Program-made: the position numbers and the translations under genes
In this document: one piece after another, positions 26,046 to 36,223 of the stretch
Position numbering within the stretch: position 1 is the first letter of the stretch
How the letters are laid out: each line of letters opens with the position of its first letter
Assembly (NCBI RefSeq): GCF_017877055.1
Contig: NZ_JAGIPG010000003.1
Span: 620,001-684,000, forward strand
Source: Neorhizobium galegae
GTDB taxonomy: Bacteria; Pseudomonadota; Alphaproteobacteria; Rhizobiales; Rhizobiaceae
Direction: 5' to 3'
DNA length: 64,000 nucleotides
Notes under the pieces: model-generated
The model's input: only the letters and a program-made list of their open reading frames with translations
What the model was told of the DNA's origin: nothing
The model's database searches: none

Positions 26046-26106
26046 TCTACCCTGAAGCGCAGGCCGGGGGGCCTTGGCGAACACAGTGTAGCAGGAGACG
26101 GGGCGG

Positions 26107-28392
26107 ATGATTTTGCCGGTGAGTGAAGTAGCGCGTGGCTTGGGGGCAAAGGGCAAGCGGAACGCTTTTGCAGTGAGCTTGATGGCAACGGTCGCAGCGG
26201 CCGCGATTGGCGGAAGCGTGATCTTTGCCGCCCCGGCCCTTGCTCAGACGGCGACGCGCAGCTTCAATATTCCGGCTCAGCCGCTTGCTTCGGCTCTCAA
26301 TGCCTTCGGCCGCCAGTCCGGCCTCCAGGTAACCCTCGCTGCCTCGACGTCCCGCGGCGTCACAGCGCAGGCCGTCAGCGGCAATCTCACACCGGATCAG
26401 GCGCTCGCCCGCATGCTCGCGGGGACGGGCGTGAACTACAGGATCGCCAACGGCACGGCCGTCATCGGCACTCCAACAAGTGCTTCCGGCGATGTGCCGG
26501 CGGAAGGAGCCACGACGCTGAGGCCGATCGTCCTGCAGGGCCAGCCGGGTGCCGAAGGCGATGTCGGAGAAACCGTCATCGGACCTGAGCAGCTCGAGCG
26601 CATCAACCCGACCGACCTCGCGGACGTGTTCCGGGAACAGGCCGGCATACAGGTGGGCAGTTCGCTCCCCATGTCGCAAAAGGTCTACGTCCATGGGGTC
26701 GAGGAAACCAACCTCGCCGTCAGCATCGACGGCGCGCGCCAGAACAACAAGGTCTTCCACCACAACGCGACCAACCTGATCGACCCGAGCCTGCTGAAGG
26801 CGGTGGACGTGGACGCAGGCATCGCGCCGGCCGACGCCGGCCCCGGCGCGCTCGCCGGCTCGATCAACTACGAGACCAAGGATGCGATCGACCTCCTGGC
26901 GCCGGGCAAATCCTTCGGCGGCTTCGTCACGTCGACCTACAACTTCAACAGCGATACCGTGACGAACGGGCTTTCCGCTTACGGCAAGCGTGAGGGCTTC
27001 GAGTTCCTCGGCTATTTCAATTTTGCCAAAGGCGACGATTTTGTCGGCGGCAACGGCAGAGAAGTGTCCGGCACGGAGACCGATCTGCTCTCCGGGCTTG
27101 GCAAACTCGCCTATGAAGCGGAGAGCGGCGACCGCTTCGAGATCAGTTACGATCGCAGCCGCGACGACGGGCTGCGCCCCTACCGCGCCAATGCCGGGCA
27201 TATCGTGCGGCCGCCATGGGAACCGCTGACACGCAATTACGAGATCGACCGCCAGAACTTCGTCTTTACCTATACGGACACGTCGCCCGAAGGCTGGTGG
27301 GATCCGAGAGTGGTGCTTGGCTATAGCGGCTCGGAAGTCACCGTGCCGGTCTATAGCTCTCTGGGGTATCAATATGACGCCACCGGCAACACGACCAGCT
27401 TCAATGGGAAGTTCGAGAACAAGTTCTCCTTCGATATCGGCAATATCGTCGCAGGCGTCGACTTCTATTCCGACATTGCGGATCTCGATGCCAACGTAGA
27501 TTCGTCGAAGGAAAAAGCGCGGAATGTTGGCTTCTATGCACAGGCACGGCTGGAGCCTTGGGACCGCACCCGCCTTTCATTCGGCGGACGAGCGGACTAC
27601 CAGTGGTTCACCGGTGTGGGTGGGCAGGATTACGACAATGGCGGCCTGAGCGCCAATATCTCCGGTGAATACGACCTGACGGACGTGCTGACCGCCAAGG
27701 CCGGCTTCTCGCATGTCTGGGCCGGCATACCGCTGGCAGAAAACTTCGTCATGAACCCGGCCTGGACCTATGGCACCGACGGGCCGGAACCAGTCACCGC
27801 CAATAACTACATGGTTGGGCTAGAGGCGGAATATGAAGGCTTCACTGCAGAGGCAAGCCTTTTCCGGACCGACATCTACAATGCGCGTGCGGTACGCTAC
27901 AGCCCGCCCGCGACAGGCGCTATCATCGAACGGGACATGGTATCACAAGGGTTCGAACTCGGCGCAGGCTATGAGTGGGCGAATGGCTACGTGAAGGTCA
28001 AATACGCTCATATTCGAGTGGATATCGATGGCGTTCCTGCCGATTCCGATACCGGCAACTATCTCGCAACGCCGGTCGGCGATATCATAACCATCACGGC
28101 GGCCCACACATTCGTCGACTGGGGCCTGACCATCGGCGGCGATATCGAGATCGCCCCGGAATATGACCATGTCGCCGGCGGGGCGCCGGCCTACAAGGCC
28201 TATGAGGTGGTGAACGCCTTTGCCGAATGGAAGCCCGAGGCTATGCCAAACTTCACTTTCCGCGCCGAGGTCCAGAACATCTTCGACGAGACCTATGCCG
28301 ACCGCGCCACCTACGGGCAGGAATTTGGAACCGTCAGACCGCTCTATGAGCCGGGCCGCAGCTTCCTCCTGACCGCCAAGGCGACGTTCTGA
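26107..28392 (+). CDS. TonB-dependent siderophore receptor with STN signalling domain
   Basis: A 761-residue outer-membrane receptor. An export signal covers about residues 1-46 (ending FAAPALA), and an STN domain follows at about 50-117 (SFNIPAQPLASALNAFGRQS, then GLQVTL), which is the part that talks to FecR. The plug has DVFREQAGIQVGSSLPMSQK and IDGARQNNKVFHHNATN. The barrel ends in the usual aromatic residue (TAKATF). ATG at 26107 follows AGGAGACGGGGCGG. Context argues it imports the ferric form of the siderophore made by the asb-like genes, although parts of the plug also recall heme-type receptors. Confidence 0.9.
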   Translation: MILPVSEVARGLGAKGKRNAFAVSLMATVAAAAIGGSVIFAAPALAQTATRSFNIPAQPLASALNAFGRQSGLQVTLAASTSRGVTAQAVSGNLTPDQALARMLAGTGVNYRIANGTAVIGTPTSASGDVPAEGATTLRPIVLQGQPGAEGDVGETVIGPEQLERINPTDLADVFREQAGIQVGSSLPMSQKVYVHGVEETNLAVSIDGARQNNKVFHHNATNLIDPSLLKAVDVDAGIAPADAGPGALAGSINYETKDAIDLLAPGKSFGGFVTSTYNFNSDTVTNGLSAYGKREGFEFLGYFNFAKGDDFVGGNGREVSGTETDLLSGLGKLAYEAESGDRFEISYDRSRDDGLRPYRANAGHIVRPPWEPLTRNYEIDRQNFVFTYTDTSPEGWWDPRVVLGYSGSEVTVPVYSSLGYQYDATGNTTSFNGKFENKFSFDIGNIVAGVDFYSDIADLDANVDSSKEKARNVGFYAQARLEPWDRTRLSFGGRADYQWFTGVGGQDYDNGGLSANISGEYDLTDVLTAKAGFSHVWAGIPLAENFVMNPAWTYGTDGPEPVTANNYMVGLEAEYEGFTAEASLFRTDIYNARAVRYSPPATGAIIERDMVSQGFELGAGYEWANGYVKVKYAHIRVDIDGVPADSDTGNYLATPVGDIITITAAHTFVDWGLTIGGDIEIAPEYDHVAGGAPAYKAYEVVNAFAEWKPEAMPNFTFRAEVQNIFDETYADRATYGQEFGTVRPLYEPGRSFLLTAKATF

Positions 28393-28498
28393 AGAACAGG
28401 ATCTGCATTCACATGGCCGTGCGGCAATCGCACTCTGGGTTGCCGTGGCAGTGCGGGCGATATAAGTGGATATTATTACTCACCTTAAGGAGAGCGCT

Positions 28499-28798
28499 TT
28501 GTTACAGGCAACCGCAGAATGGCACACCGAGCACGGCGGAAAATACCTCGTCCAGTTGTGCAAGCATTTCGCTCACAAGATCGACGTCTCCTACTCCGAG
28601 ACCCATGGGGAGTGCCGCTTTACCTGCGGCACCGCCATTCTCGATGCCGGTGACGGTGGCCTCAAGATCCTCGCAACGGCAGCCGACGAGGAACGGTTGG
28701 CGGAAACTGAATCGGTGATCGAGAGGCATCTCGTGCGCTTCGCATTTCGTGAAAACCTGGAAGTCCTGCAATGGCAGAGAGCGGATCGAGCCGCCTGA
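28499..28798 (+). CDS. DUF2218 family protein
   Basis: A 99-residue soluble protein of the DUF2218 family, recognisable from YLVQLCKHFAHKIDVSYSET and GECRFTCGTAILDAGDGGLK. Members often sit next to siderophore or iron genes, but their role is not known to me. I place the start at TTG 28499 because AAGGAG stands six bases before it; a GTG at 28466 would add eleven residues without a good ribosome-binding site. It lies between the receptor and the ABC importer and is probably co-transcribed. The two cysteines and several histidines could bind metal, which is speculation. Confidence 0.8.
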   Translation: MLQATAEWHTEHGGKYLVQLCKHFAHKIDVSYSETHGECRFTCGTAILDAGDGGLKILATAADEERLAETESVIERHLVRFAFRENLEVLQWQRADRAA

Positions 28799-28842
28799 GG
28801 CCCGATCCGGCATTCGGCCAACGGCCAAGACATGGTGAGAGA

Positions 28843-29742
28843 ATGAACTTGAGGACGGTCGCGGCTTTTGCCGCCTTTGCTTTTTTGGCTCTTCCTGCGC
28901 ACGCGGTGAACATCCCGACTGCGAAAGGATCGGTGCAGGTTGCCACTTCGCCCGCCAAAATCGCAGTCTTCGATATCGCGGCGCTCGATACGCTCGATCA
29001 CCTCGGCATCAGGCCAGCCGGCGTTCCGCAGAAGCTATACCTCCCTCAACTTGAGCCTCTGAAACAGGGCGCGGAAATCGTGGGCGATCTCTTCGAGCCC
29101 GATCTCGAGGCTCTCAGCGCGCTCGGTCCCGACCTGATCATCGTTGGTGGCCGTTCCTCGACCAAGGCCTCGGCGACTGCGCAGGTTGCGCAGACCATCG
29201 ACATGACCATGGATGGCGACGATCTGGTTGCCCAGTCCAAGGAGCGGTTGGCCGCCTATGGCGCGCTCTTCGGCAAGACGGACGAGGCCGCTTCCGCCGT
29301 GAGGGACCTCGATGCCCGGCTGGAGGCCGCAAAGGCGGCGGTTGCCGGCAAGGGCAAGGGCCTGATCATCATGACCAACGGGCCGAAAGTCACCGCCTAT
29401 GGTCCTGGCTCGCGCTTCGGCTGGGTGCATGCCGCGCTGAATCTGCCGGCGGCGGTGCCGGACATCGAAGCCGCCAATCACGGCGAAGCGATCTCCTTCG
29501 AGTTCATCGCCAAGGCAAATCCCGACTGGCTGCTGGTGCTCGACCGCGCCGCCGCGATCGGTTCCGGCGAACAGGGCGCCGAGGCGACGCTCGATAACGA
29601 ACTGGTCGCCCGGACGACGGCCTGGAAGAAGAACCAGGTGATCTACCTGCCGGCCGCAGAATTCTATATAGCCGCCGGCGGCGTGCAGTCGATACAGCGT
29701 GTCGTTGCGACCATCGCCGAGGCGTTCACCGCCGCCAGATGA
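28843..29742 (+). CDS. Ferric-siderophore periplasmic binding protein (CeuE/YclQ/FatB type)
   Basis: A 299-residue periplasmic protein. ATG at 28843 gives a cleavable signal, NLRTVAAFAAFAFLALPAHA; a start 24 codons upstream would bury it. The mature protein has the helical-backbone binding fold of iron-complex receptors (PDLIIVGGRSSTKASATAQV, and SFEFIAKANPDWLLVLDRAA). It resembles CeuE, FatB and YclQ; YclQ and FatB bind petrobactin in Bacillus. It has no lipobox cysteine, as expected for a Gram-negative periplasmic form. Its TGA overlaps the start of the first permease. Confidence 0.9.
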   Translation: MNLRTVAAFAAFAFLALPAHAVNIPTAKGSVQVATSPAKIAVFDIAALDTLDHLGIRPAGVPQKLYLPQLEPLKQGAEIVGDLFEPDLEALSALGPDLIIVGGRSSTKASATAQVAQTIDMTMDGDDLVAQSKERLAAYGALFGKTDEAASAVRDLDARLEAAKAAVAGKGKGLIIMTNGPKVTAYGPGSRFGWVHAALNLPAAVPDIEAANHGEAISFEFIAKANPDWLLVLDRAAAIGSGEQGAEATLDNELVARTTAWKKNQVIYLPAAEFYIAAGGVQSIQRVVATIAEAFTAAR

Positions 29743-30716
29743 GCATCGCCGCCGCCCAGCAATCGTCGAAAACGGGGTGGATCGCCGGTCTGACGCTCGC
29801 GGTCTTTTTTGTTTGCAGTCTTTGTGTCGGCGTCAGCGACATGCCGATCGCCCGGCTGTTCTCGGACGGGCGGGCGCTCGAACTCCTGCTCGTCAGCCGC
29901 CTGCCCCGGACACTCGCGGCCATCCTCACCGGCGCCGGCCTGGCGATCGCCGGGCTCATCATGCAGACGCTTGCCCGCAACCGTTATGTGGAACCGTCCA
30001 CGGCCGGAACGGCCCAGAGCGCCGAGCTCGGGATCCTGCTCATCACCCTCTTCTTCCCCTCCGCCAGTCTTCTGTTCAAAAGCCTGGCAGCGAGTGCCGC
30101 CGCTCTTCTCGGAACCTTGCTCTTCCTGATGACGGCGCACCGGTTTCCGCCGACGCAGCCCTTCCTCGTGCCGCTTTTCGGGCTCGTTTATGGCGGTGTA
30201 ATCGGCGCGGCAGTCACCTTTGTCGCCTGGCAGGCCGACCTTCTGCAATATCTCTCGGTCTGGACCAATGGCGACTTTTCCGGTGTCCTGCGCGGCCGCT
30301 ACGAACTCCTGTGGCTTGGGGCAGCGATGGTGGTGATCGCCTGGATCGTCGCCGACCGGCTGACCATCATGGCCCTCGGCCGCGATGCCAGCATCGGGCT
30401 CGGCATCGACTACGCCCGCATGCTGCAACTCGGGCTGATTATCGTTTCCGTTATTTCGGCGTTGAGCGTCGTCGTTGTCGGCATGGTTCCCTTCGTCGGC
30501 CTCGTTGTGCCGAACATCGTCTCCCGTCTGATGGGCGACAACATGCGCGGCACGCTGCCTTTCGTCGCCGTCAGCGGCGCAATCCTGGTGCTGGGCTGCG
30601 ACATCCTCGGGCGGCTGATCCGCTATCCTTACGAGATTCCGGTTGGAACGGTGATGGGTTGCGTCGGCGGGCTCATCTTCCTCTGGCTTCTGTTCCGGCG
30701 GTCTTCCGATGTCTGA
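29739..30716 (+). CDS. Iron-siderophore ABC permease (FecCD family, YclN/FatD type)
   Basis: A 325-residue membrane protein with about nine or ten helices, one half of the BtuC/FecCD-type channel. It has RLPRTLAAILTGAGLAIAGL followed by IMQTLARNRYVEP, the helix carrying the conserved GAGLAxAG pattern, and VVGMVPFVGLVVPNIVSRLM near the end, which faces the ATPase. The ATG at 29739 overlaps the stop of the binding-protein gene, and the end overlaps the second permease by 8 bases. It forms a heterodimer with that second permease. Confidence 0.93.
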   Translation: MSIAAAQQSSKTGWIAGLTLAVFFVCSLCVGVSDMPIARLFSDGRALELLLVSRLPRTLAAILTGAGLAIAGLIMQTLARNRYVEPSTAGTAQSAELGILLITLFFPSASLLFKSLAASAAALLGTLLFLMTAHRFPPTQPFLVPLFGLVYGGVIGAAVTFVAWQADLLQYLSVWTNGDFSGVLRGRYELLWLGAAMVVIAWIVADRLTIMALGRDASIGLGIDYARMLQLGLIIVSVISALSVVVVGMVPFVGLVVPNIVSRLMGDNMRGTLPFVAVSGAILVLGCDILGRLIRYPYEIPVGTVMGCVGGLIFLWLLFRRSSDV

Positions 30717-31668
30717 GCGTCGGCGCATGCCCGATCGTCGCCTTCTCTGTCTTGCCGCAGCCGCGCTCCTTTGCATGATTGCTTTCATGACGATCGGGCT
30801 GCGCGGCAATATCGGCTTCGTGCTCTCCCTGCGCGCCGCGAAACTTGCAGCCCTTTTGCAGGTCGGTGTCTCTATCGCCGTCTCGACGGTGATCTTCCAG
30901 ACCGTTACCAACAACCGTATCCTGACTCCGTCGATCATGGGGCTCGACGCGCTTTACCTGTTCGGCCAAATGCTGCTCGTCTTCCTGCTTGGCGGACTTG
31001 GCTATGCCGCGCTCGACGCGCAACTCAAGTTCGGTGGCGAGATTATTGTACTGATGGCACTGGCAACCGGCCTCCTGCTGCCGATGCTCCGCCGCCGCAC
31101 AAACATGGGTCTGATGCTGCTCGCCGGCATCATCTTCGGCATCCTGTTCCGCAGCCTGCATTCCCTGCTGGCACGCCTGATCGATCCCAATGACTTCGCC
31201 GTCGTCCAGGGCGTAAGCTTCGCCGATTTCAACGACGTCCGCACCGACCTTCTCGTCTTTGCAGCAATCCTGACCGTCGCCGGCATCGTGATTGTTTGGA
31301 GAGCGCGGCATGTGCTCGACGTCGTCGCACTCGGAGCCGATACGGCGACTGGGCTCGGGATCGCCTGGTCGCGCACCGTCACCGGGCTGCTGCTGCTCGT
31401 CTCGGCGCTTGTCGCGGTTTCGACGGCGCTGGTGGGACCTGTGGCATTTTTCGGCCTCCTGATCGTGGCACTTGCCGAACGCCTCGTCGATACGCGTCGT
31501 CACGCGGTTCTGCTGCCGGCATCCATGTTGACGGCCGTCATCATTCTCGTCGGCGGGCAGACGCTGTTTCAGCATGCGCTGGGCAGCAGTTCGACACTCG
31601 GCGTCGTCATCGAATTCGTCGGCGGCCTCGCCTTTCTTGTTCTGCTCGTTTTCGGGAGCCGCAAATGA
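30709..31668 (+). CDS. Iron-siderophore ABC permease (FecCD family, YclO/FatC type)
   Basis: A 319-residue second permease. The family features are degenerate at the N-terminus (KLAALLQVGVSIAVSTVIFQTVTNNRILTPSIMGLDALY) but match the YclO/FatC branch, in which TNNRILTPSIMGLD is typical. LVGPVAFFGLLIVALAERLV is the ATPase-contact loop. Together with the first permease it carries the ferric siderophore across the inner membrane. Its TGA overlaps the ATPase ATG (ATGA at 31665-31668). Confidence 0.92.
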   Translation: MSERRRMPDRRLLCLAAAALLCMIAFMTIGLRGNIGFVLSLRAAKLAALLQVGVSIAVSTVIFQTVTNNRILTPSIMGLDALYLFGQMLLVFLLGGLGYAALDAQLKFGGEIIVLMALATGLLLPMLRRRTNMGLMLLAGIIFGILFRSLHSLLARLIDPNDFAVVQGVSFADFNDVRTDLLVFAAILTVAGIVIVWRARHVLDVVALGADTATGLGIAWSRTVTGLLLLVSALVAVSTALVGPVAFFGLLIVALAERLVDTRRHAVLLPASMLTAVIILVGGQTLFQHALGSSSTLGVVIEFVGGLAFLVLLVFGSRK

Positions 31669-32423
31669 TCCGGATAGAAAACGTCTCGCTGCGGCACGGC
31701 CAGACGCAGATCCTCCATGACATTTCGCTGACGATCCCGAAGGGCGGCATCACCGCCCTGATCGGTCCAAACGGCGCAGGCAAGTCCTCGCTCCTGTCGC
31801 TGGTCGCCAGGCTGCAGCCGTTACAGGCCGGCAGGATCAGCGTCGACGGTTGGCATGTCGGCACGACGCCGAACCGCGATCTCGCCCGGATCCTCGCCAT
31901 CCTCCGGCAGGACTCGATCGTCGCCAGCCGCTTGCGCGTGCGCGAACTCGTCGGCTTCGGCCGTTTTCCGCATGGGCGCGGGCGCCTGACACCCGACGAT
32001 TATGCCGTCATCGACCGGTCGCTGCAGCAGTTCGACCTCACCGATCTCTCCGACCGCTTCGTCGAAACGCTTTCCGGCGGCCAGCGGCAGCGAGCCTTGG
32101 TAGCGATGGCCTTTGCCCAGGGGACGGACTATCTGCTGCTCGACGAACCGCTCAACAATCTCGACATGTATTTCGCCCGCGAACTGATGCGTTCGCTGCG
32201 CACGATCGCCAACGAAAACGGAAAGACCATCGTCATCGTGCTGCACGACATCAACCAGGCGGGCACCCACGCGGACCGGATCGTGGCAATGAAGTCGGGT
32301 CGAATCGTCGCCGATGGCACGCCTTCCGCGTTACTGACGCCCAAAACCCTTAAAGCCATCTTCGGTTTCGAGATGCAGGTGGAAACATTCGACAATACGC
32401 CGGTTGTCCTGCATTTCCGCTAA
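31665..32423 (+). CDS. Iron-siderophore ABC ATPase (YclP/FatE type)
   Basis: A 252-residue ATPase. Walker A is GPNGAGKSS at about 34-42, the signature LSGGQRQRALVAMAFAQ at about 136, Walker B YLLLDEPLNNLD at about 158, and the switch histidine VIVLHDINQ. I start at the ATG at 31665 that overlaps the second permease; the frame is open much further upstream, but only as a shadow of that gene. The four ABC genes make a complete importer of the type known to handle petrobactin in Bacillus, consistent with the upstream asb-like synthesis genes. Confidence 0.94.
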   Translation: MIRIENVSLRHGQTQILHDISLTIPKGGITALIGPNGAGKSSLLSLVARLQPLQAGRISVDGWHVGTTPNRDLARILAILRQDSIVASRLRVRELVGFGRFPHGRGRLTPDDYAVIDRSLQQFDLTDLSDRFVETLSGGQRQRALVAMAFAQGTDYLLLDEPLNNLDMYFARELMRSLRTIANENGKTIVIVLHDINQAGTHADRIVAMKSGRIVADGTPSALLTPKTLKAIFGFEMQVETFDNTPVVLHFR

Positions 32424-32531
32424 CTTAGGGATCTTCAACGGGCGGAAATAGTAAAATTGCCCGGGTAGGCGAGCATCTGAGCCTTCGCCCTCCGACGATC
32501 GGGAATATCAGCTTGCGGCACCGTTGACAAA

Positions 32532-32541
32532 TTGTCGACAA
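32532..32541. promoter_or_regulatory. Palindrome in the control region of the peptide ABC operon
   Basis: TTGTCGACAA is a perfect 10-base palindrome within a longer imperfect one (32524-32541), which also contains TTGACA as a possible -35 element. It lies 30 bases before a small reading frame and 212 bases before the ATPase gene. The regulator is unknown. Confidence 0.3.
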
Positions 32542-32570
32542 AGTGATGACATATTCTCATCAAGGCAGGG

Positions 32571-32752
32571 ATGAGGCAATTGACGGGAAATCCGAAAGAA
32601 ATTCGGGGCCGCCAGAGACGGAAGAGCAAGCGAGTGCCGATGGGCGTGGCTGCCAACAGCCGCCTTGCGGAACGTCATGAGCATCTCGTGGATTCCGCTG
32701 CCGATGCCTTCAATCAGGCGGCCTGCCCCGCCATCGGCAGGGAGTTCCCCGA

Positions 32753-32756
<4 letters not shown>
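32571..32756 (+). CDS. Small hypothetical protein ahead of the peptide ABC operon
   Basis: A 61-codon frame. Its ATG has AGGCAGGG immediately upstream and its TGA overlaps the GTG of the ABC ATPase (GTGA, 32753-32756), the pattern of a translationally coupled leader gene. The protein is basic in its first half (PKEIRGRQRRKSKRVP), has no hydrophobic segment and no family I recognise. A competing minus-strand frame overlaps it. It may be a real small gene or a leader peptide. Confidence 0.35.
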
Positions 32757-34585
<1,829 letters not shown>

Positions 34586-34622
34586 CGATTTGACATTCGG
34601 TTTTACAACAGGAGCAAAAACG

Positions 34623-36158
34623 ATGATAAAAATGCAGAGGGGTTTGCGGACGGCATTCGTGGCGATGGCGCTCGCAGGCACGGTTTTCGCGCCGGTCTCG
34701 GCTCTCGCCGCCGGCAAGCTGACGGTGTCCTCGCCGCAGGATCCGGGCAGCTGGGATCCGATCGACACTTTCCTGGTCAACTGGGCCTCGGTCTCGACCA
34801 ACATCTTCGACGGCCTCACCTATCGCGGCCCGGACCTGAAGCTCGTGCCGGGTCTCGCGACTTCCTGGGAAGTGCTCGACAACGGCATGCGCATCCGTTT
34901 CAAGCTGCGGGAAGGCGTAAAATTCCACAATGGCGAGGCCTTCGACGCCGAAGCGGTGAAGTTCACCTTCGACCGCCTGCTCGGTCCGGAAGGCGCCAAG
35001 GGCCCGCAACAGTCCAACTACAACTCGATCGGCAGCGTCGAGATCATCGACGCCAACACGGTCGAATTCAAGATGAAGGTCGCCGATCCGGTGATCCTGA
35101 CCAAGCTCGCCGGTTACGGCGGCATGATCGTTCCGCCGAAATACATCGCCGAAAAGGGCGATGCCTATTTCAACGCCCATCCGGTCGGCACCGGTGCCTT
35201 CAAGTTCGTCTCCTATGAGCCGAAGGTGAATATCGTTCTTGCCGCCAACCCCGATTACTTCGGCGGTGCTCCGAAGATTTCGGATCTGGAATACAAGTTC
35301 ATCTCCGAGCCGGCGACAGCGGTTGCCGAACTGCAGGCCGGCCGTGTCGATATCGTCATTCCGCCGACCATTCCGATCGGCATGATCCCGACGATCCAGG
35401 GCAATGCCAAGCTTGCCGTGGTCACCTCTCCCGGCCCGACGGTCTATGCGCTGCGCTTCAATACGCGCGACGGCATCACCAAGGATCCGAAGGTCCGCCA
35501 GGCGCTGATCATGGGCGTCGACCGCGACGCGATCATCAAGTCGATCCTCGGCGGCCAGGCACAGCCGATCGCCAGCTTCCAGGGACCGCTGTCTTTCGGC
35601 TTCGACAAGGCCATGAAGCCGCTTCCCTACGATCCGGCCAAGGCACAGGCTCTGCTGAAGGAAGCCGGCGTCGCGCCGGGCACTGCCCTGCAGATCGACC
35701 TTCGCGGCAACGAGGCGACCTTCATCGAAGTCGCCCAGGCAATCTCCGCCTACCTGCAGACGATCGGCATCACCGCCACGATCAAGCCCTATGAGACCAA
35801 CGTTCTGCTGAACGACATCATCCCGAATGGCAAGACGGGCGCGATGTTCCAGCAGTCCTGGGGTGGCTGGACGCTCGACTACGACAACACTGCGGTCGCG
35901 ATGTACAAGACCAAGGAAAAGTGGAACCCCTACGACAGCGACCCGAAGATGGACGACCTGCTCGCCAAGCAGCGCACCATCACCAATGTCGCCGAGCGCG
36001 AGAAGGTGCTGCAGGAAATCGCCCATTACGCCGCCGACCGGGCGCTGGAAATGCCGCTTTACAACCTCAACGCCATCTTCGGCATCAACAAGCGCGTGAA
36101 GAATTTCACGCCGGTGCCGGACAGCCGTCTGAAGTTCACCGACGTCACCGTCGACTAA
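34623..36158 (+). CDS. Peptide ABC transporter substrate-binding protein (SBP_bac_5)
   Basis: A 511-residue periplasmic receptor of the DppA/OppA family. ATG at 34623 follows CAGGAGCAAAAACG and gives a signal peptide of about 33 residues ending SALAAG. The mature part shows TSWEVLDNGMRIRFKLREGV, KFHNGEAFDAEAVKFTFDRL and VRQALIMGVDRDAII, all characteristic of cluster C binding proteins. It lies 37 bases after the ATPase gene and is followed by an 11-bp stem-loop before the permeases. Peptides are the default ligand, although some relatives bind sugars or nickel. Confidence 0.93.
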   Translation: MIKMQRGLRTAFVAMALAGTVFAPVSALAAGKLTVSSPQDPGSWDPIDTFLVNWASVSTNIFDGLTYRGPDLKLVPGLATSWEVLDNGMRIRFKLREGVKFHNGEAFDAEAVKFTFDRLLGPEGAKGPQQSNYNSIGSVEIIDANTVEFKMKVADPVILTKLAGYGGMIVPPKYIAEKGDAYFNAHPVGTGAFKFVSYEPKVNIVLAANPDYFGGAPKISDLEYKFISEPATAVAELQAGRVDIVIPPTIPIGMIPTIQGNAKLAVVTSPGPTVYALRFNTRDGITKDPKVRQALIMGVDRDAIIKSILGGQAQPIASFQGPLSFGFDKAMKPLPYDPAKAQALLKEAGVAPGTALQIDLRGNEATFIEVAQAISAYLQTIGITATIKPYETNVLLNDIIPNGKTGAMFQQSWGGWTLDYDNTAVAMYKTKEKWNPYDSDPKMDDLLAKQRTITNVAEREKVLQEIAHYAADRALEMPLYNLNAIFGINKRVKNFTPVPDSRLKFTDVTVD

Positions 36159-36167
36159 AAACTGCGC

Positions 36168-36197
36168 AGCCGCCGCCTTCGATCGGAGGCGGCGGCT
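36168..36197 (+). other. Intercistronic stem-loop after the binding-protein gene
   Basis: AGCCGCCGCCT (36168-36178) pairs perfectly with AGGCGGCGGCT (36187-36197) around an 8-base loop. It lies 9 bases after the binding-protein stop and before the permease. Such elements commonly stabilise the upstream message and lower downstream expression, keeping the binding protein in excess. There is no T-run. Confidence 0.6.
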
Positions 36198-36223
36198 CGA
36201 ACAAGAACAAGGGAACGAGAGAT

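Noticed and set aside
29664..30938. 424-codon minus-strand frame
   Set aside because: Opposite the two siderophore permeases; composition is dominated by charged residues, as expected from antisense of membrane-protein codons.
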